Assembly (NCBI GenBank): GCA_036785325.1
Contig: JAXIVH010000008.1
Location: 12,085,384 to 12,149,383 of the forward strand
DNA: 64,000 nucleotides
DNA from: Urophycis tenuis
Taxonomy: Eukaryota > Chordata > Actinopteri > Gadiformes > Phycidae
Direction: 5' to 3'
The notes beneath the pieces are model-generated. The model saw only the letters and a program-made list of their open reading frames with translations. It was not told the origin of the DNA and did not search any database. Positions 46,168 to 57,399 of the stretch are shown one piece after another. The position numbers and the translations under genes are program-made. Within the stretch, counting starts at the first letter, position 1. Each line of letters starts with the position of its first letter.

Positions 46168-46290
46168 CGCATGGCAGGCTTCCATGAGGGAACGGATCGG
46201 CAGGATGACCGAGATGGTGGAAGCGGAGGTCAGGTACGGGAAGGGCCGGCCTGACACTGTGGCGTTGCTGAAGGACGCCATCAAAGAGCT
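46168..46290 (+). other. Short coherent frame of unknown origin
   Basis: One frame reads WQASMRERIGRMTEMVEAEV then RYGKGRPDTVALLKDAIKEL before an A-rich run. It looks protein-like (amphipathic helix) but I cannot name it; probably a remnant of a retroelement. Confidence 0.2.
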
Positions 46291-46671
46291 AAAAAAAAAA
46301 AGAAAAGGAAAGATTGGCCAAGCTGGAGGAAAAAGAATATAATAAAAGATATATGAAAAGGAGACGAAAAAGAGAGAGCAGAGCAAGGAGGAAGCAGGAA
46401 GCATGAAGAAGGAACAGCTACTCTACCACTGTAATTACTATTACTACTACTCCTGACATTGGAAAATACAATTCTAATCAGGGTCTATAGTTGCCTGCTT
46501 ACCTAGAAGGTGTGTAGTAATTGATACCTGCCTGGTCCTAGCTATACAGAATGGGTCTTATATTTGTGTATAATATATACAGTATGTATATGAGGGAAGA
46601 TAACACAAGGTATTTATACAACACTAAGACGGTAAAGGGTTAATGGAGAAGTGAACCTGATGGTCTGGGGG

Positions 46672-46727
<56 letters not shown>

Positions 46728-46733
46728 ACACAT
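46672..46733. repeat. (CA)n microsatellite
   Basis: About 60 bp of CA dinucleotide with one TA. Confidence 0.95.
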
Positions 46734-47113
46734 GGAAAAATCGATTTGAGGAACATGATGATGGGGGTGTGATGATCACAATACAGTGTGACCATTATAT
46801 ACCCAGTACAGTGTCTGTAATCCGATTGGATGTAAATGAATCACATGATGTGTTGAGTCAAAATAGAAGCAGTCGAAATTAGCATAAAAATTAAGCTTAG
46901 CCATAAGAACCCCCAACCCTAACGCTATGGCTGAGTTTTGGGTTAACTGCTTGTGAAAGTTATGTTTTAGTCAAACTAAAGACAACACAGCACAACAGAC
47001 AATAATGTAGTAACAGTGCAAAAGCTGTTCAGCTCAAACAGTCCTGTGCCATATACCTGTAGTTAGTGCTCTCTGGTTGAATATTCTCACATGCTTCAGC
47101 TGGGGTCCCTTAC

Positions 47114-47311
47114 AAGAACCTCTGGAGCCATGTGCCAGAGCGTTCCTTTGCAATTAGTCTGTGGCAGGGCAGCATTGCTGGACAATCGAGCACAGCCGAA
47201 GTCTGCAAACTGCACCACGCCCGATCGCAACACCAGCACATTGACGGCTTGTAGATTCCCCTGGTGGGTACACACTTCCAGCAGCTTTACGATGTTGTCA
47301 TGCCTCAACAC
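47114..47311 (-). pseudogene. Orphan protein-kinase-like exon (66 codons)
   Basis: A polypyrimidine-poor but canonical acceptor (GAACAG|GTG) and a good donor (CTT|GTAAGG) bound exactly 66 codons in phase 0. It reads VLRHDNIVKLLEV, then NVLVLRSGVVQFADFGCARL, then KGTLWHMAPEVL. These are the kinase subdomains IV, VIb end, VII (DFG) and VIII (APE). The roughly 60 residues normally between LLEV and the catalytic loop are missing, and the HRD catalytic motif is absent (THQGNLQAVN is at that place). No flanking kinase exons were found. It may be a decayed duplicate of a Ser/Thr kinase gene, or a real exon of a rearranged gene. Confidence 0.5.
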
Positions 47312-47419
47312 CTGTTCAATAAGGAAATATGGTGCACATCTTGGGGAGCTCTGGTTTTAGTTATCCTCTCATTGACAACTCTTGCATATACTGTATATGA
47401 TGCTTTTAAATCAATACTG

Positions 47420-48460
47420 TCGATTTGAAAGACAATGGGACACCGTCCCCTGTGACTCCATCCACCAGCTCAGCCCCACCTCACAACTGCCCATCCCAGA
47501 GGCTCCGTCTTCCTCCTCCCACACTGCATCGACAGTCCTGTCTCTTCGTTCAAGTGGCAGAACCCCCGCCACGTACATGCCACGTACCAGCCTGCTTTAA
47601 AACCTCCACCATCATCTCCATCTCGACCATCCCCCCAAAAAACAAGAACCACAGGTGTTAATGACTACAGACCCATCGCCCTGACCTCTGTGGTTATGAA
47701 GACTTTTGAGCGCCTTGCCCTGCCTGTTGTGGTAAAAACGAAACCCAGCAGAAGGGGCAGCGACGCAGGGGCGACAGTGAGCGCTGAATGAAATCAACCA
47801 AGGTGTTAGAGTAAAGATCAAAGTTTTAACATTCAGTTTCAACAAGCGAACAGGCAGAGTTCAACAGAGCAATACACTTGATACACCTGTCTCAGAAGTG
47901 CGAGCCAAGTACTGTTGGCGAGCCCCTTATATATGGTATGGTAAACAAAGTTGTGCATGCACAAGGAACTTTGGTGTTCTTTGGCTGGCCTTGACAGTTA
48001 GTAAAATACGGCTTGTGCCCTCCAGACAGATACCCCTTTTAGATCCACTTTTAGAGTCATATAAGGGTTAGCTAACAATAAAGTATTAGTAACACATTTA
48101 TGCATACATGGATAGGCATAAAAAGGGTTGGCCATTATGACAGGCCCATTCAAGATTTTGATCATACACAGAGCACAAGTTCATAGAAAGGTCAGGTGGC
48201 TTGTACACAAAATATAAGTTTATAGAATGGTTAGGTGGCTAATTTTCCCATTACATGTCCCACCTGTACAGTGTACCATGTGTACCACCAAATAAATCAC
48301 CCACCCACTCCTGGACCCCCCGCAGTTCCCTTACAGAGCCAACAGGTCTGTAAGTGACGCCGTCAACATGGCCCGTCATTTCATCCTCCAGCACCTGGTC
48401 TCCTTTGGAACGTACAACAGGATTCTGTTTGTGGATTCACCCCTGATTCATCTGCACATG
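47420..48460 (+). mobile_element. Rex1-type LINE fragment split by a solo LTR
   Basis: Before the LTR, the frame reads VNDYRPIALTSVVMKTFERL (RT fingers). After it, the frame reads PYRANRSVSDAVNMARHFIL then QHLVSFGTYNRILFVDS. The two parts are consecutive in Rex1-type RTs. Frames are disturbed and both ends of the element are missing. Confidence 0.8.
47728..48262 (-). mobile_element. Solo LTR, 535 bp, with 5-bp TSD
   Basis: The plus strand starts TGTGGTAAAAACG and ends TACATGTCCCA. CCTGT flanks it at 47723-47727 and 48263-48267. Orientation is minus: that strand has CATATATAAGGGG followed by the same R-like sequence as 18095-18187. It interrupts a Rex1 RT frame, so it is younger than that LINE. 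Confidence 0.85.
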
Positions 48461-48952
48461 CATCTCATTGTATCTCTTCCCTTCAATAATGTCAATCCAT
48501 TCAAATGCAAGTCGAATTCAGTTGAACTTTGTTAACCAGTGAAAATATCAATGGGCATCATCTGCAACACAACAGTGGTTCGGTTAAGGGTAGGGCTACT
48601 CACAAGGGCAGCATGTGTGCACATACATACTTGTCCACACCTTAGACTATCATCAGGAGAACTAATGTCATTTATATTTACATTTATGGCATTTAGCACT
48701 TTTATCGGTGTCCCATTGACACTTTTATCCAAAGCGACTTACTACGACTTAGTTCTTACAAACATTTAATTGCTGTTAATACAGTAGGAAAGTCACCAGA
48801 ACAAGTTTCAAACATTTCAATTGCTAGGTTAACCTTTGCTAGTATACAACATCTCTGGCTAAGGGCCAAGTTGCAAGAGCAATTACAAAGTGGCAAGACG
48901 TACAACATACAAAATCAGTTGTTTTTTTTTGGGGGGGGGGGGTTGAGGAAGG

Positions 48953-49305
48953 GGCGGCACGGTGGTGCAGTGGTTAGCACTGTCGCCTCATAACAAGAGG
49001 GTTCTGGGTTCGAATCCACCTGGGACCTTTCTGTGTGGAGTTTGCATGTTCTCCCCATGCTTGCGTGGGTTCTCTCCGGGTACTCCGGCTTCCTCCCACA
49101 GACCAAAAACATGCAGGTTGGGGATTAGGTTAATTGGTGTCTCTAAATTGACGGTAAGTGTGAATGGTTGTTCGTCTCTATATGTTAGCCCTGTGATTGG
49201 CTGGCCACCTGTCCAGGGTGTACCCTGCCTTTCGCCCGTTGTAGCTGGGATTGGCTCCAGCCCCCCCACGACCCGGATAAGCGGTACAGAAAATGGATGG
49301 ATGGT
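48953..49305 (+). mobile_element. tRNA-derived SINE with a Rex3-like tail
   Basis: GGCGGCACGGTGGTGCAGTG is the A-box region and GTTCTGGGTTCGAATCCACC the B-box region of a tRNA-like head. The body includes TGTTCTCCCCATGCTTGCGT and CAGGGTGTACCCTGCC. The 3' end, CCCGGATAAGCGGTACAGAA and ATGGATGGATGG, matches the Rex3 3' end. A T-run and G-run at 48921-48942 lie just upstream. Confidence 0.9.
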
Positions 49306-50447
49306 AGGTAGAGGATGGATGTTATGCCGGCTTCAGGTGAACCTCTGAACAAGTGAGTCTTGAGTCTCTTCCAGATGGGGAGTGCCTCTGCAGTCCTGAC
49401 ATTGGCAGGGAGCTTGTTCCACCACTGCAGTGCCAAAACGGAGAACAGTTGTGATTTCGCTGGCTGACCTTTTCCTCCTTTTAGTTATGGAGGTACCAGT
49501 CGACCAGCTGAGGTAATTGAGCAGAGTGCTCGAGCAGGGCCGTGGGGTTTTACTAATGTTTGGAGTAGGTAGGGGCAGTTCCATTAACAGTTTTGTAGGC
49601 CAGTACCATCATCTTGAATTTGATGCAAGCCACGACAGGGAGCCAGTGGAGGTCATGGAAGAGGGCACATGGCAGAATTTGTGTCAGTTGAACACATGGC
49701 ATGCTGCAGCATTCTGGATCCACTGCAAAGGTTTTATCGTGGTTGCAGGGAGTCTGCCTAAGAGCTAGTTGCAGTAGTTGAGGCAGGAGATGACAAGTGC
49801 TTCGGCCACCGTCAGGAGGGCCGTTTTTGTAGAGTGTGCAGTCTTGAAGCCAGACTGATGGGGATCAAGCAAGTCATTTTCTGAGAGGTAGGAGAACAGT
49901 TGGTTAGAGACTGCACATATAAGGGTTTTAGAAAGGAATGATAGCAGAGATACCAGTTTGTAGTTCCGTTGGTCAGCAGTGTCGAGGGTAGGTTTCTTGA
50001 GGAGTGGTTTGAATTTGACCCAGTTTTGAAGGGTGCTCGGATGAGACCTGAGGTGAGGGAAGAGTTAATGCAGGTGGTGATGAACGCCAGGATGTCGGTA
50101 GAGTTGGCCTGGAGAAGGGAGGAGGGGATAGGGTCAAGAGGACAGGTGGTCACATGGTTGGATGTGATCAGTCTCAGGACCTCTTTGGAGGAGAGAGGGG
50201 TAAAGGAGCTAAGTCTAGCAGAGGTGGGAGGGGGGTGGAGGATAGCTGTAGAGGTGGGGCTAGGGAAGGTAGTAGCAGGGATGAGGGAGATGCTGATGTC
50301 CGTCACCTTCTTGGTAAAGTAGTCGGAAAAGTTGTCAGCAGTGAGTGAGGAAGGGGGGGGGGGGGGGGGGGGGGGTGAGGGAGGGTTGAGGAGAGAGGAA
50401 AACATGGAAAACAGTTTTCTGGGGTTGGAGGCAGAGGAGCTGATCTT

Positions 50448-51107
50448 TGTTGTGCCCCGGCCTAGGGAATACCAAAACATAACATAGCGATCTCTTTCTC
50501 TTCCTCACTTTCAAGAATGAGTCACCAAACACGTAGAATGCAGTCCAAAATAAAGGGAGTTTGTTTACCCAAACGAAATTCAAGACTTCAGGGTGAGCAT
50601 AGCCTAAAATGATTAAACAAATTAAATAAAATGAAACAAAACAAGCTGGGTTTAAATCTCACTTGCCTATAGTCCAAATAAGAGTCAATAGAAAAACAGG
50701 TTTCCTACCTCACTCCCTAACCAGAAAACAGGAGAAAAGATACCACAAAGCAAAAGCTACTCACCCCTACTAAAACTGGACTGAACGATACGTACAACAT
50801 TCACAAATGAGATCCAAGATCTCATAAACACAAACAATCATCAGCAATTGCCAAACTGGCCAGAGCGGGTCAGAACTGCGAGAGAGAGCGAGAGTCTGCT
50901 GCCGGCTCCACTTTTGAATGTCCCCCAATCAGCAGCCTCCAGGATTTCCTCCAATCAGCAACCTCCACCTGAACAGGTACATTGGTACACAGAGTGATAC
51001 AGCCCCCCCCCCCCCCCCCCCCCCCCCCCTTGACAGGGAGGGATAACACAACACAGACTGAAAGCTAACATAACTGAATACAAATTATGACCTCTAAGGT
51101 CATAACA
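50448..51107 (-). repeat. Gypsy 3' LTR (660 bp)
   Basis: On the minus strand it starts TGTTATGACCTTAGAGG and ends GGCCGGGGCACAACA. It is preceded by the purine tract TTAGGTAGGGGGG. It contains a 27-bp poly-C run (51003-51029). The first 57 bp of its plus-strand end match the 5' LTR remnant. Confidence 0.85.
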
Positions 51108-51143
51108 CCCCCCTACCTAAGATCAAACATATCTTCCCTCAAG

Positions 51144-51198
51144 ACATGTTTGACCTAAAACCCTGCACGTGACAGAGCATCAGCCACAACATTGTTGC
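51144..51198 (-). pseudogene. C-terminal end of Gypsy RNase H
   Basis: The minus strand reads SNNVVADALSRAGF, the usual end of the Gypsy RNase H connection, and then a stop a few codons before the polypurine tract. It is cut from the rest of RT-RH by the L1. Confidence 0.8.
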
Positions 51199-51460
51199 TT
51201 TTTTTTTTTTCCTCAGAGTACTCAGTGTGATAAGTTGAGTTATACTCATGTACACCCAGACCCACACACTGTCTGCCTGGTGCATCGGTATTAGCATGGC
51301 AGTCTCATCACTGGATACTACAGAGGACAATTTTATTTGTAAATAAAAGAAACTTAAAATACATTCACCAAAGTATTACATACATATTTGAACAGTTTTA
51401 TGAAGGGGGTACATATTTCAAAAAGGGGGGCGGGGGTAGGGGGGGTGTGTGGACTCCAAT

Positions 51461-54400
51461 TTATGTGATCCAATTAATTATTGGCAACCAGGAGCGCTCA
51501 AAGTTGGCTAGTTGGCTATTTTTGCAGGCCAACATTCTCTCCATTGCTATGTGGTCTGAGAGTAAGTTTTTAAATTGTGCTATCGTTACATTATTTTTAG
51601 ATTTCCAGTTCATGAGGATGGTTTTCTTGGCAATGCCTAAGGTTGCTAGTAGCATGCCTTATCTGTGTGTTCCCAATTTGATGTTGGTAAGGTCTCCTAG
51701 GATACAGACTGTTGGTGAGTTCTGAATGTGACATTGTAGAAGACTTGACAGTTTCCCACATATCGTTTGCCAGACTTCCTTAACAGGTGTACAATCCCAA
51801 AGGGAATGCAAATGACTGTCCGTCAGATCTCCTGTGCATGATGTGCAGATGTCTGTTTGTGCAAGGCCCATTTTAAACATCCTTTGTCCTGTGTAATGGA
51901 CTCTGTGTAGAACCTTGTATTGGATTAGTTGTAGGTTGGAGTTCTGGGTCATGCTAAAGATGTTTGAGCAGATTTGTGACCACAACTCATCGTCTGTCTT
52001 AATGTTCAGGTCTTCTTCCCATTTAGAGGATGGAAGAGAAACATTCTGGTTCAGTTTCGATATTAATGCTTTAATTTTAGGAAGTAGTTTTGGGGCTGAT
52101 AATTTTGAAAACTTTGTTACTATTTCTGGTAGTTGTAAATCTATATTGTTTAGATTAAACCTTTTCTGTATTGAGGATTTAAGCTGGAGATATTCCAGAA
52201 ATTTACCTTCTTTAATTTCATATTGTGACACTAAATCCTGAAATGGTATAAACCTGTTATTTTTGTAGATGTGACCTAAGTTGTTTATTCCTTTTTCTTC
52301 CCATGATGTGAAGTGAATTGTGTTTTTATTTATTAGGATGTCAGGATTATTCCAGATGGGCGTGTGTTTGGATGGAGTGACTGAAGATCCATTTATTTTA
52401 AGGAACTCCCACCAGGCTGTCAGACAGGTGCTAATGATAGCGCTCTTAAAGCAGTTATGCCGTTTAATAATGCGGCTAATGAATGGGAGATTTGATATTC
52501 TGATTTCTTTACAGAACATGTTTTCAATGTCTAACCATATATGGTCTAACGCGTTCGGAGCCATCCATTTTAGAATGTACTGGAGCCTGTTGGCGAGATA
52601 ATAAAAAATTTGGTAAATCCAATCCACCCTGGTTTCTTGGTTTTTGGAGAGTTTTTAGGCTTATGCGTGGGGTTTTGGATTTCCAAAGAAATTTAGAGAC
52701 GCACGAATCTAGTAACTTAAACCAATCTGCAGGTGGTTGGATTGGGGTCATTGAGAATATGTAATTGATCCTAGGTAAGATCATCATTTTTATTGTTGCT
52801 ACCCTACCCATAAGGGATATTGGTAACCTAGTCCATCGGGCGAGGTCGTCCTCTATTGCTTTTATTAGCGGCGTGTGGTTTAGTCGTGTTAATTCTGTCA
52901 GTTTGGGAGAAAAATTGATGCCCAGATATCTAATGTTCCCTGATCGAAGAGGAGAGTTAGTGAATTGAAAATTGGAGTTGACCGAGAAAGCAATAGATTT
53001 GCTCCAGTTAATCGAATAGTCTGAGAAGGAGGAAAATGTGTCTATTAGGGATATTGTGGTAGGAAGAGAGGACTGTGCATTTTGTAGGAAGAGTAACACA
53101 TCGTCAGCGTAGAGGCTGATTTTATGATTAACAACTGTGGTTTGAATCCCTTTAATGCTATTGTTTTGCAGGATAGCAGCTGCCAGTGGTTCAATAAAAA
53201 TGGCAAAGAGTGATGGTGACATTGGGCAGCCTTGTAGTGTAAATCTTGGGGAGGTTTGACCATTCGTTTTAACGCATGCAGTAGGCGAGTTGTATAATAT
53301 CTTAATCCAAGAACAGAAGTTATTCCCGAATCTAAATTTATGTAATGTAGCCAGGAGGAATTTCCAGTTTACCCTGTCGAAAGCTTTTTCTGCATCCAGT
53401 GAGACAAATAAGGCTTCTTCTTTATAAATGTCGCAATAGTCTATCAAATTTGTTAGTCTACGTGTGTTGTTCGAAGAGTTTCGACCTTTGATAAACCCTG
53501 TCTGATCAGGGTGTATGATATGTGGTGTTACCTGTTCGATTCTTCTGGCTAGTGTGATATTGGCCGATAGCTAGAGGGTAGTGTTGGGTCTTTATCGGGT
53601 TTGAGAATAAGAATGATGTTTGCGCAATTCATATTACGTGGAAGCACTGCTGCGTCTTTTATTTCACTCACCATTCTGTGGAGCAGTGGTGACAGTGTAG
53701 TCCAAAATTCTTTATAGAATTCAGCAGGAAAGCCGTCAGGGCCTGGAGCTTTATTGTTGGGCATGTTTTGAAGGGCTTCGAGGAGTTCTTGCTCTGTAAA
53801 CTGTGAATCTAGGGTTTCTATCTGAATATTATTTAGCGTAGGAAGATCGATTGTTTGCAAAAATTCATCTATGGTAGCATCTGTAGGGTTTGTTTGTGAT
53901 GAGTATAGGTTTTTGTAGAAATCTCTAAATGCGATATTTTTTGGTATGTGGGTTATTTTCCCTGCAGAGTCCATGATGGATGAAATGGTGGCTTTTTCTT
54001 TATTCTGTTTTAGTTGATTGGCTAAAAAACTACTGGATTTATTGCTATGTTCAAAATTCTCCAGGCGCAATCTTTGTAATTGAAATTGTGTCCGTTTATC
54101 TAGAATTTCATTTAGTTTCATTTTTGTGTTTCTTAACTCTTCTAATATTGCTTCTTCTTTTGAGGCCGCGTGAGCGGTTTCCAGGGTCTTAATGTTTTTT
54201 TCTAGCTGTTCTACGAGCGCATTTTCCTTCTTCTTTTTGTAGGTTGCGTATGAGATTATTTCCCCCCTCATTACTGCTTTTGCTGTCTCCCAGAGGATAC
54301 ATGGTGAGACCCCATGTTGGTCGTTTATTTCGCAGAATATTGTCCACTCTTTCTTTAAAAAATTTAATAAATTCTGAGTCTTTAAGCAGTGATGAATTAA

Positions 54401-55140
54401 ACCTCCATTGTTTAGTTAGTGGGGTGGTTAGCTTTCTTGTGATTGTTAGTGTGACTGGTGCGTGGTCGCTAATGGTGGTTGGGTGGATTAGTGCCTCAGT
54501 TTTATCATAGAGTTTTTTGTTAAGAAGAGGTCGATCAGAGAGTGTGAGTGGTGGACTGGGGAGAAAAAGGTGTATTCCTTTAGTGTGGGGTGACAGGAGC
54601 ACCAGGCATCACAAAGACCTAAATCACTCATATATTGTTTTAGGACATTCGTAGACTGCCAAACGCGGTAGAGGGGTGTTTTACTTTGTCAAGTTCTGGG
54701 TTAAGTGCTAGGTTGAAGTCCCCTCCTATGATTAGTGATGCATCTGAATAGGGTGACAGTGCAGAGAAGAAGTTGTGGAAGAAGGAGGGGTCGTCACTAT
54801 TTGGTGCATATATATTTGCAATGCAAAAGTTTATATTATCTATGGAGATGTTAACTATTATGAATCTTCCTTCAGTATCATAAATAGTATTTTTACAAGT
54901 AAAACTTAATTTATTGCTAATTAGAGTGGCAACCCCTCTTTGTTTTGAGTTGTAGTTGCATAAATATTCGTGGGGGAACTGTTTTGAGTGTAGTGATGGG
55001 CTTTCTGTTTTGGGAAAATTAGTCTCTTGTAAGAGGACCATATCTACTTGCGCCTTATTTAAGTAATCTATTATTTTAAGCCTTTTTTTTTTAGAGCCGA
55101 GTCCGTGCACATTCCAAGTGATAAGTCTTAACTTGTTCAT
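51461..55140 (-). pseudogene. L1 ORF2 (endonuclease + RT), with several frameshifts
   Basis: The start is MNKLRLITWNVHGLGSKKKR at 55140. The endonuclease shows VLLQETNFP (catalytic Glu), IANIYAPNSDD, IIGGDFNLALNPELD and, after a frame change near 54650, SDHAPVTLTI. RT parts: NNKAPGPDGFPAEFY (54271-53549 frame), SLDAEKAFDRVNW (catalytic Asp), FTLQGCPMSPSLFAIF and SLYADDVLLFL near 53110 (catalytic pair). The C-terminal region has CTSCTGDLTDSHLHSLWDC, an intact CCHC-type cluster. At least four frame breaks split it, so it cannot make a full protein. Confidence 0.9.
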
Positions 55141-55184
55141 ACCTATTCTTGATTAGTGTGTGCAAGCTAGTTGTATCACTCTTT

Positions 55185-55187
55185 ATG

Positions 55188-55230
<43 letters not shown>
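55185..55230. repeat. (GT)n microsatellite between L1 ORF1 and ORF2
   Basis: GT dinucleotide run placed exactly in the gap between the two ORFs. Confidence 0.95.
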
Positions 55231-55234
<4 letters not shown>

Positions 55235-55308
55235 ATGTGCGCGCACGTCTAGCCTCTGTGAGATTTACAATGCAATGTTGGTTAGCGTTGGTTGCGTTTT
55301 TAGAAGAG

Positions 55309-56157
55309 CTAAGGGGTTGTCTCCCGGTCGCGGTAGAGTTGCCCGTTGACATAAAGTTTATCCACCGCTATCGTCGCTCGATCCCCTTTCTCTATGAGTT
55401 TTTTTCTGATTGGGAACAAACACCTGCGACGTTCCAAGATCTCTTTTGGAAACTGATCGTTGACACTGAAGTCGGTTCCGCGTAGTTCTCTCCCTCTACC
55501 TTTAACCAGCTCTTTTTGCTTGTAGTGTTCGAACTTGGCAACGATGGGTCGTGGCCGATGGCTGCTTGGTCTCTTCTCACCCATTCGGTGGACTCGGTGG
55601 AATGTAATGTGGTCCACGGTGCTCTTGGGAAGTTTGAGCTGTTTTTCGACGAACCTTTTTATGGACGTCTCTGGGTCTTCACCTGCCTGCTCTGGAATCC
55701 CGGAGAAAACGAGGTTGTCGCGCATGTTGCGTGATTGAATGTCCAGGACCGTCTGTTTCATCCGCTTGTTTTCAAAGGATAACTGAGAGACATCTACGGA
55801 CAGCGTGTGGACCGAGTGCTTTAGTTCCCTGTTCTCGTTTGTTAGGTCAGAGACCTGTTGCTGACTGAACTCCAGAGATTCGCGCAGCGCCTGGAATTCC
55901 TTGTTAAGGAGTTCCACCAGGGCCAGTCTACTATCGAGACTGGACAATGTTTGATAAATCGCCTCCAGAACATCTTCCTGTCCTTTTGGCTTGGGGCTGA
56001 TTTGCGGTAAGTTCTCGGGGGTGTTCTCTGAAGTGTTGTCTGCTCGGCTTCTCTTTTTGGATTTCCCCATCACAATATGAGTGTAGCTGTCGTCGATGTA
56101 ATCCTGCAGATACTTTACCGTTTCTGTCTCCAGTGTTCTTGAGTTAGTTGCAGTCAC
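55309..56157 (-). CDS. L1 ORF1 RNA-binding protein (282 aa, open)
   Basis: The frame is unbroken. It opens MTATNSRTLETETVKY; a second possible start is MGKSKKRSRAD at 56070. Residues about 75-145 are heptad-rich (SLEFSQQQVSDLTNENRELK) and should form a coiled coil for trimerisation. An RRM-like domain follows (DNLVFSGIPEQAGEDPETSI, ITFHRVHRMGEKR), then a basic C-terminal domain (SVNDQFPKEILERRRCLFPI, KLYVNGQLYRD). This is the layout of L1 ORF1p, which coats the element RNA and acts as chaperone. It is better preserved than ORF2. Without an intact ORF2 the copy could not move by itself. Confidence 0.88.
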   Translation of the reverse strand: MTATNSRTLETETVKYLQDYIDDSYTHIVMGKSKKRSRADNTSENTPENLPQISPKPKGQEDVLEAIYQTLSSLDSRLALVELLNKEFQALRESLEFSQQQVSDLTNENRELKHSVHTLSVDVSQLSFENKRMKQTVLDIQSRNMRDNLVFSGIPEQAGEDPETSIKRFVEKQLKLPKSTVDHITFHRVHRMGEKRPSSHRPRPIVAKFEHYKQKELVKGRGRELRGTDFSVNDQFPKEILERRRCLFPIRKKLIEKGDRATIAVDKLYVNGQLYRDRETTP

Positions 56158-56474
56158 TTATTGAATTTGTTGTTTTTTGTCGTTGATTTTGTGGGCTAGT
56201 TATAATAATTGGCGTTAAAGTTAGTTCTAATGTTTATAGTTGTGCGGGCATCGCCATGTTGTTATTATTTCTGGCTGAGTGCTTGGTTTCTCAAATACCT
56301 AGTTGATATTAGTAACATAGTTGTCTGGCTATTCGGGTTTTACAAATCACATCACTTGTTACGCAGGGTCACGTCTGTGCTAAAGAATTACATAAAGTTA
56401 CCTTTTAGCAGAGCCGACCTAGCAAGGTTCCAACAGGACGCCGCCATCTTTGACGCCCTCACAACATTATTGCT

Positions 56475-57326
56475 ACCTTTAATGTGTTTTACCTCGACAT
56501 TGAAAACCTGCAGTAACAGCGCAGCTGTTGCCGCGTCTCTGGTACAGGGAACTCCAAAATGGCCTGAAGTTTGGCCAACAGGGGGCGCACTTGTCCTTCC
56601 TGTTTTCCCAAATATGTGACCAGTGCTTTACCAAATCCACACTAGGCCACATTCAACATCAGAGAAAGCACCCTCTAAGCGGCAGAAAACTTCCTGCAGT
56701 GTGTCTAAATGCTCAGGCCATGGAAGAATATGCTACAATGTCATCCAGGTATGCCTCACAATTTTTCACACCTGACAGGACAGTGTTCATCAGCCTTTGG
56801 AAGGTGGCAGGTGCATTTCTCAACCCGAAAGGCATAACGATGTACTGGAGGAAATAATCTGGAGTGACAAACACTGAAATTTCGGATGCACGCGGTGAAA
56901 GGGGCACCTGCCAATAACCTTCAATAGGTCCGGTTTAGTGACATACTTGGCAGATCCTACCCTATCAACACAATCATCCATGCGGGACAGAGGAAAGGAG
57001 TCAGGTTTAGTAATGGAGTTCGGTCAGATTTTGGCACCAGGAGCGAAGGTGCGACTGGAACTCGGCACAGCAAAACCATTTTCTAACAGGTAGGTGACCT
57101 CCGTCTGCATCACCACCCACTTCACAGGATTAACGAGGTACGCGTGCTGCTTAATGGGCCTGTGGTTCCACACATCTATGTCATGCATGAGGACTGTTGT
57201 CTGGGTGGGTTTATCCCCAAACAGTGCAGCATGACCACGAATGAGGCGGCAAATGTCACTTTTAGCCGGATTACACAAATATGACAAATGCTCCTCCAAG
57301 TTTCCCAACATTTTGGAATTCTCCAA
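56475..57326 (-). pseudogene. Gypsy reverse transcriptase (broken)
   Basis: From the N-terminus: GDKPTQTTVLMHDIDVW, then PIKQHAYLVNPVK and FAVPSSS. Most of the palm start is missing, then LSPRASEISVFVTPDYFLQY, MPFGLRNAPATFQRLM and EAYLDDIVAYSS (catalytic pair). It then reads, with frame breaks, into the connection region until the L1 boundary at 56473. It lies directly downstream of integrase. Confidence 0.85.
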
Positions 57327-57399
57327 ACGTTCACCAGGAACTGAACTAGACTGCTCGCACAGCCTAGTTCGGACTGTAAGGCGGTGAAACCATAGAGGC

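Larger units (their letters stand above)
51199..56459 (-). mobile_element. L1-group LINE, near full length, with 14-bp TSD, inserted in Gypsy RNase H
   Basis: The poly-A tail is the T-run at 51199-51210. CACAACATT.TTGC flanks the element at 51185-51198 and 56460-56473 with one mismatch. The 5' terminus on the minus strand reads AGGGCGTCAAAGATGGCGGC. ORF1 is followed by ORF2 (endonuclease, RT, C-terminal domain) and a 3' UTR. At 5,261 bp it is full length for its group. Gypsy frames on either side join across the insertion. Confidence 0.92.
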
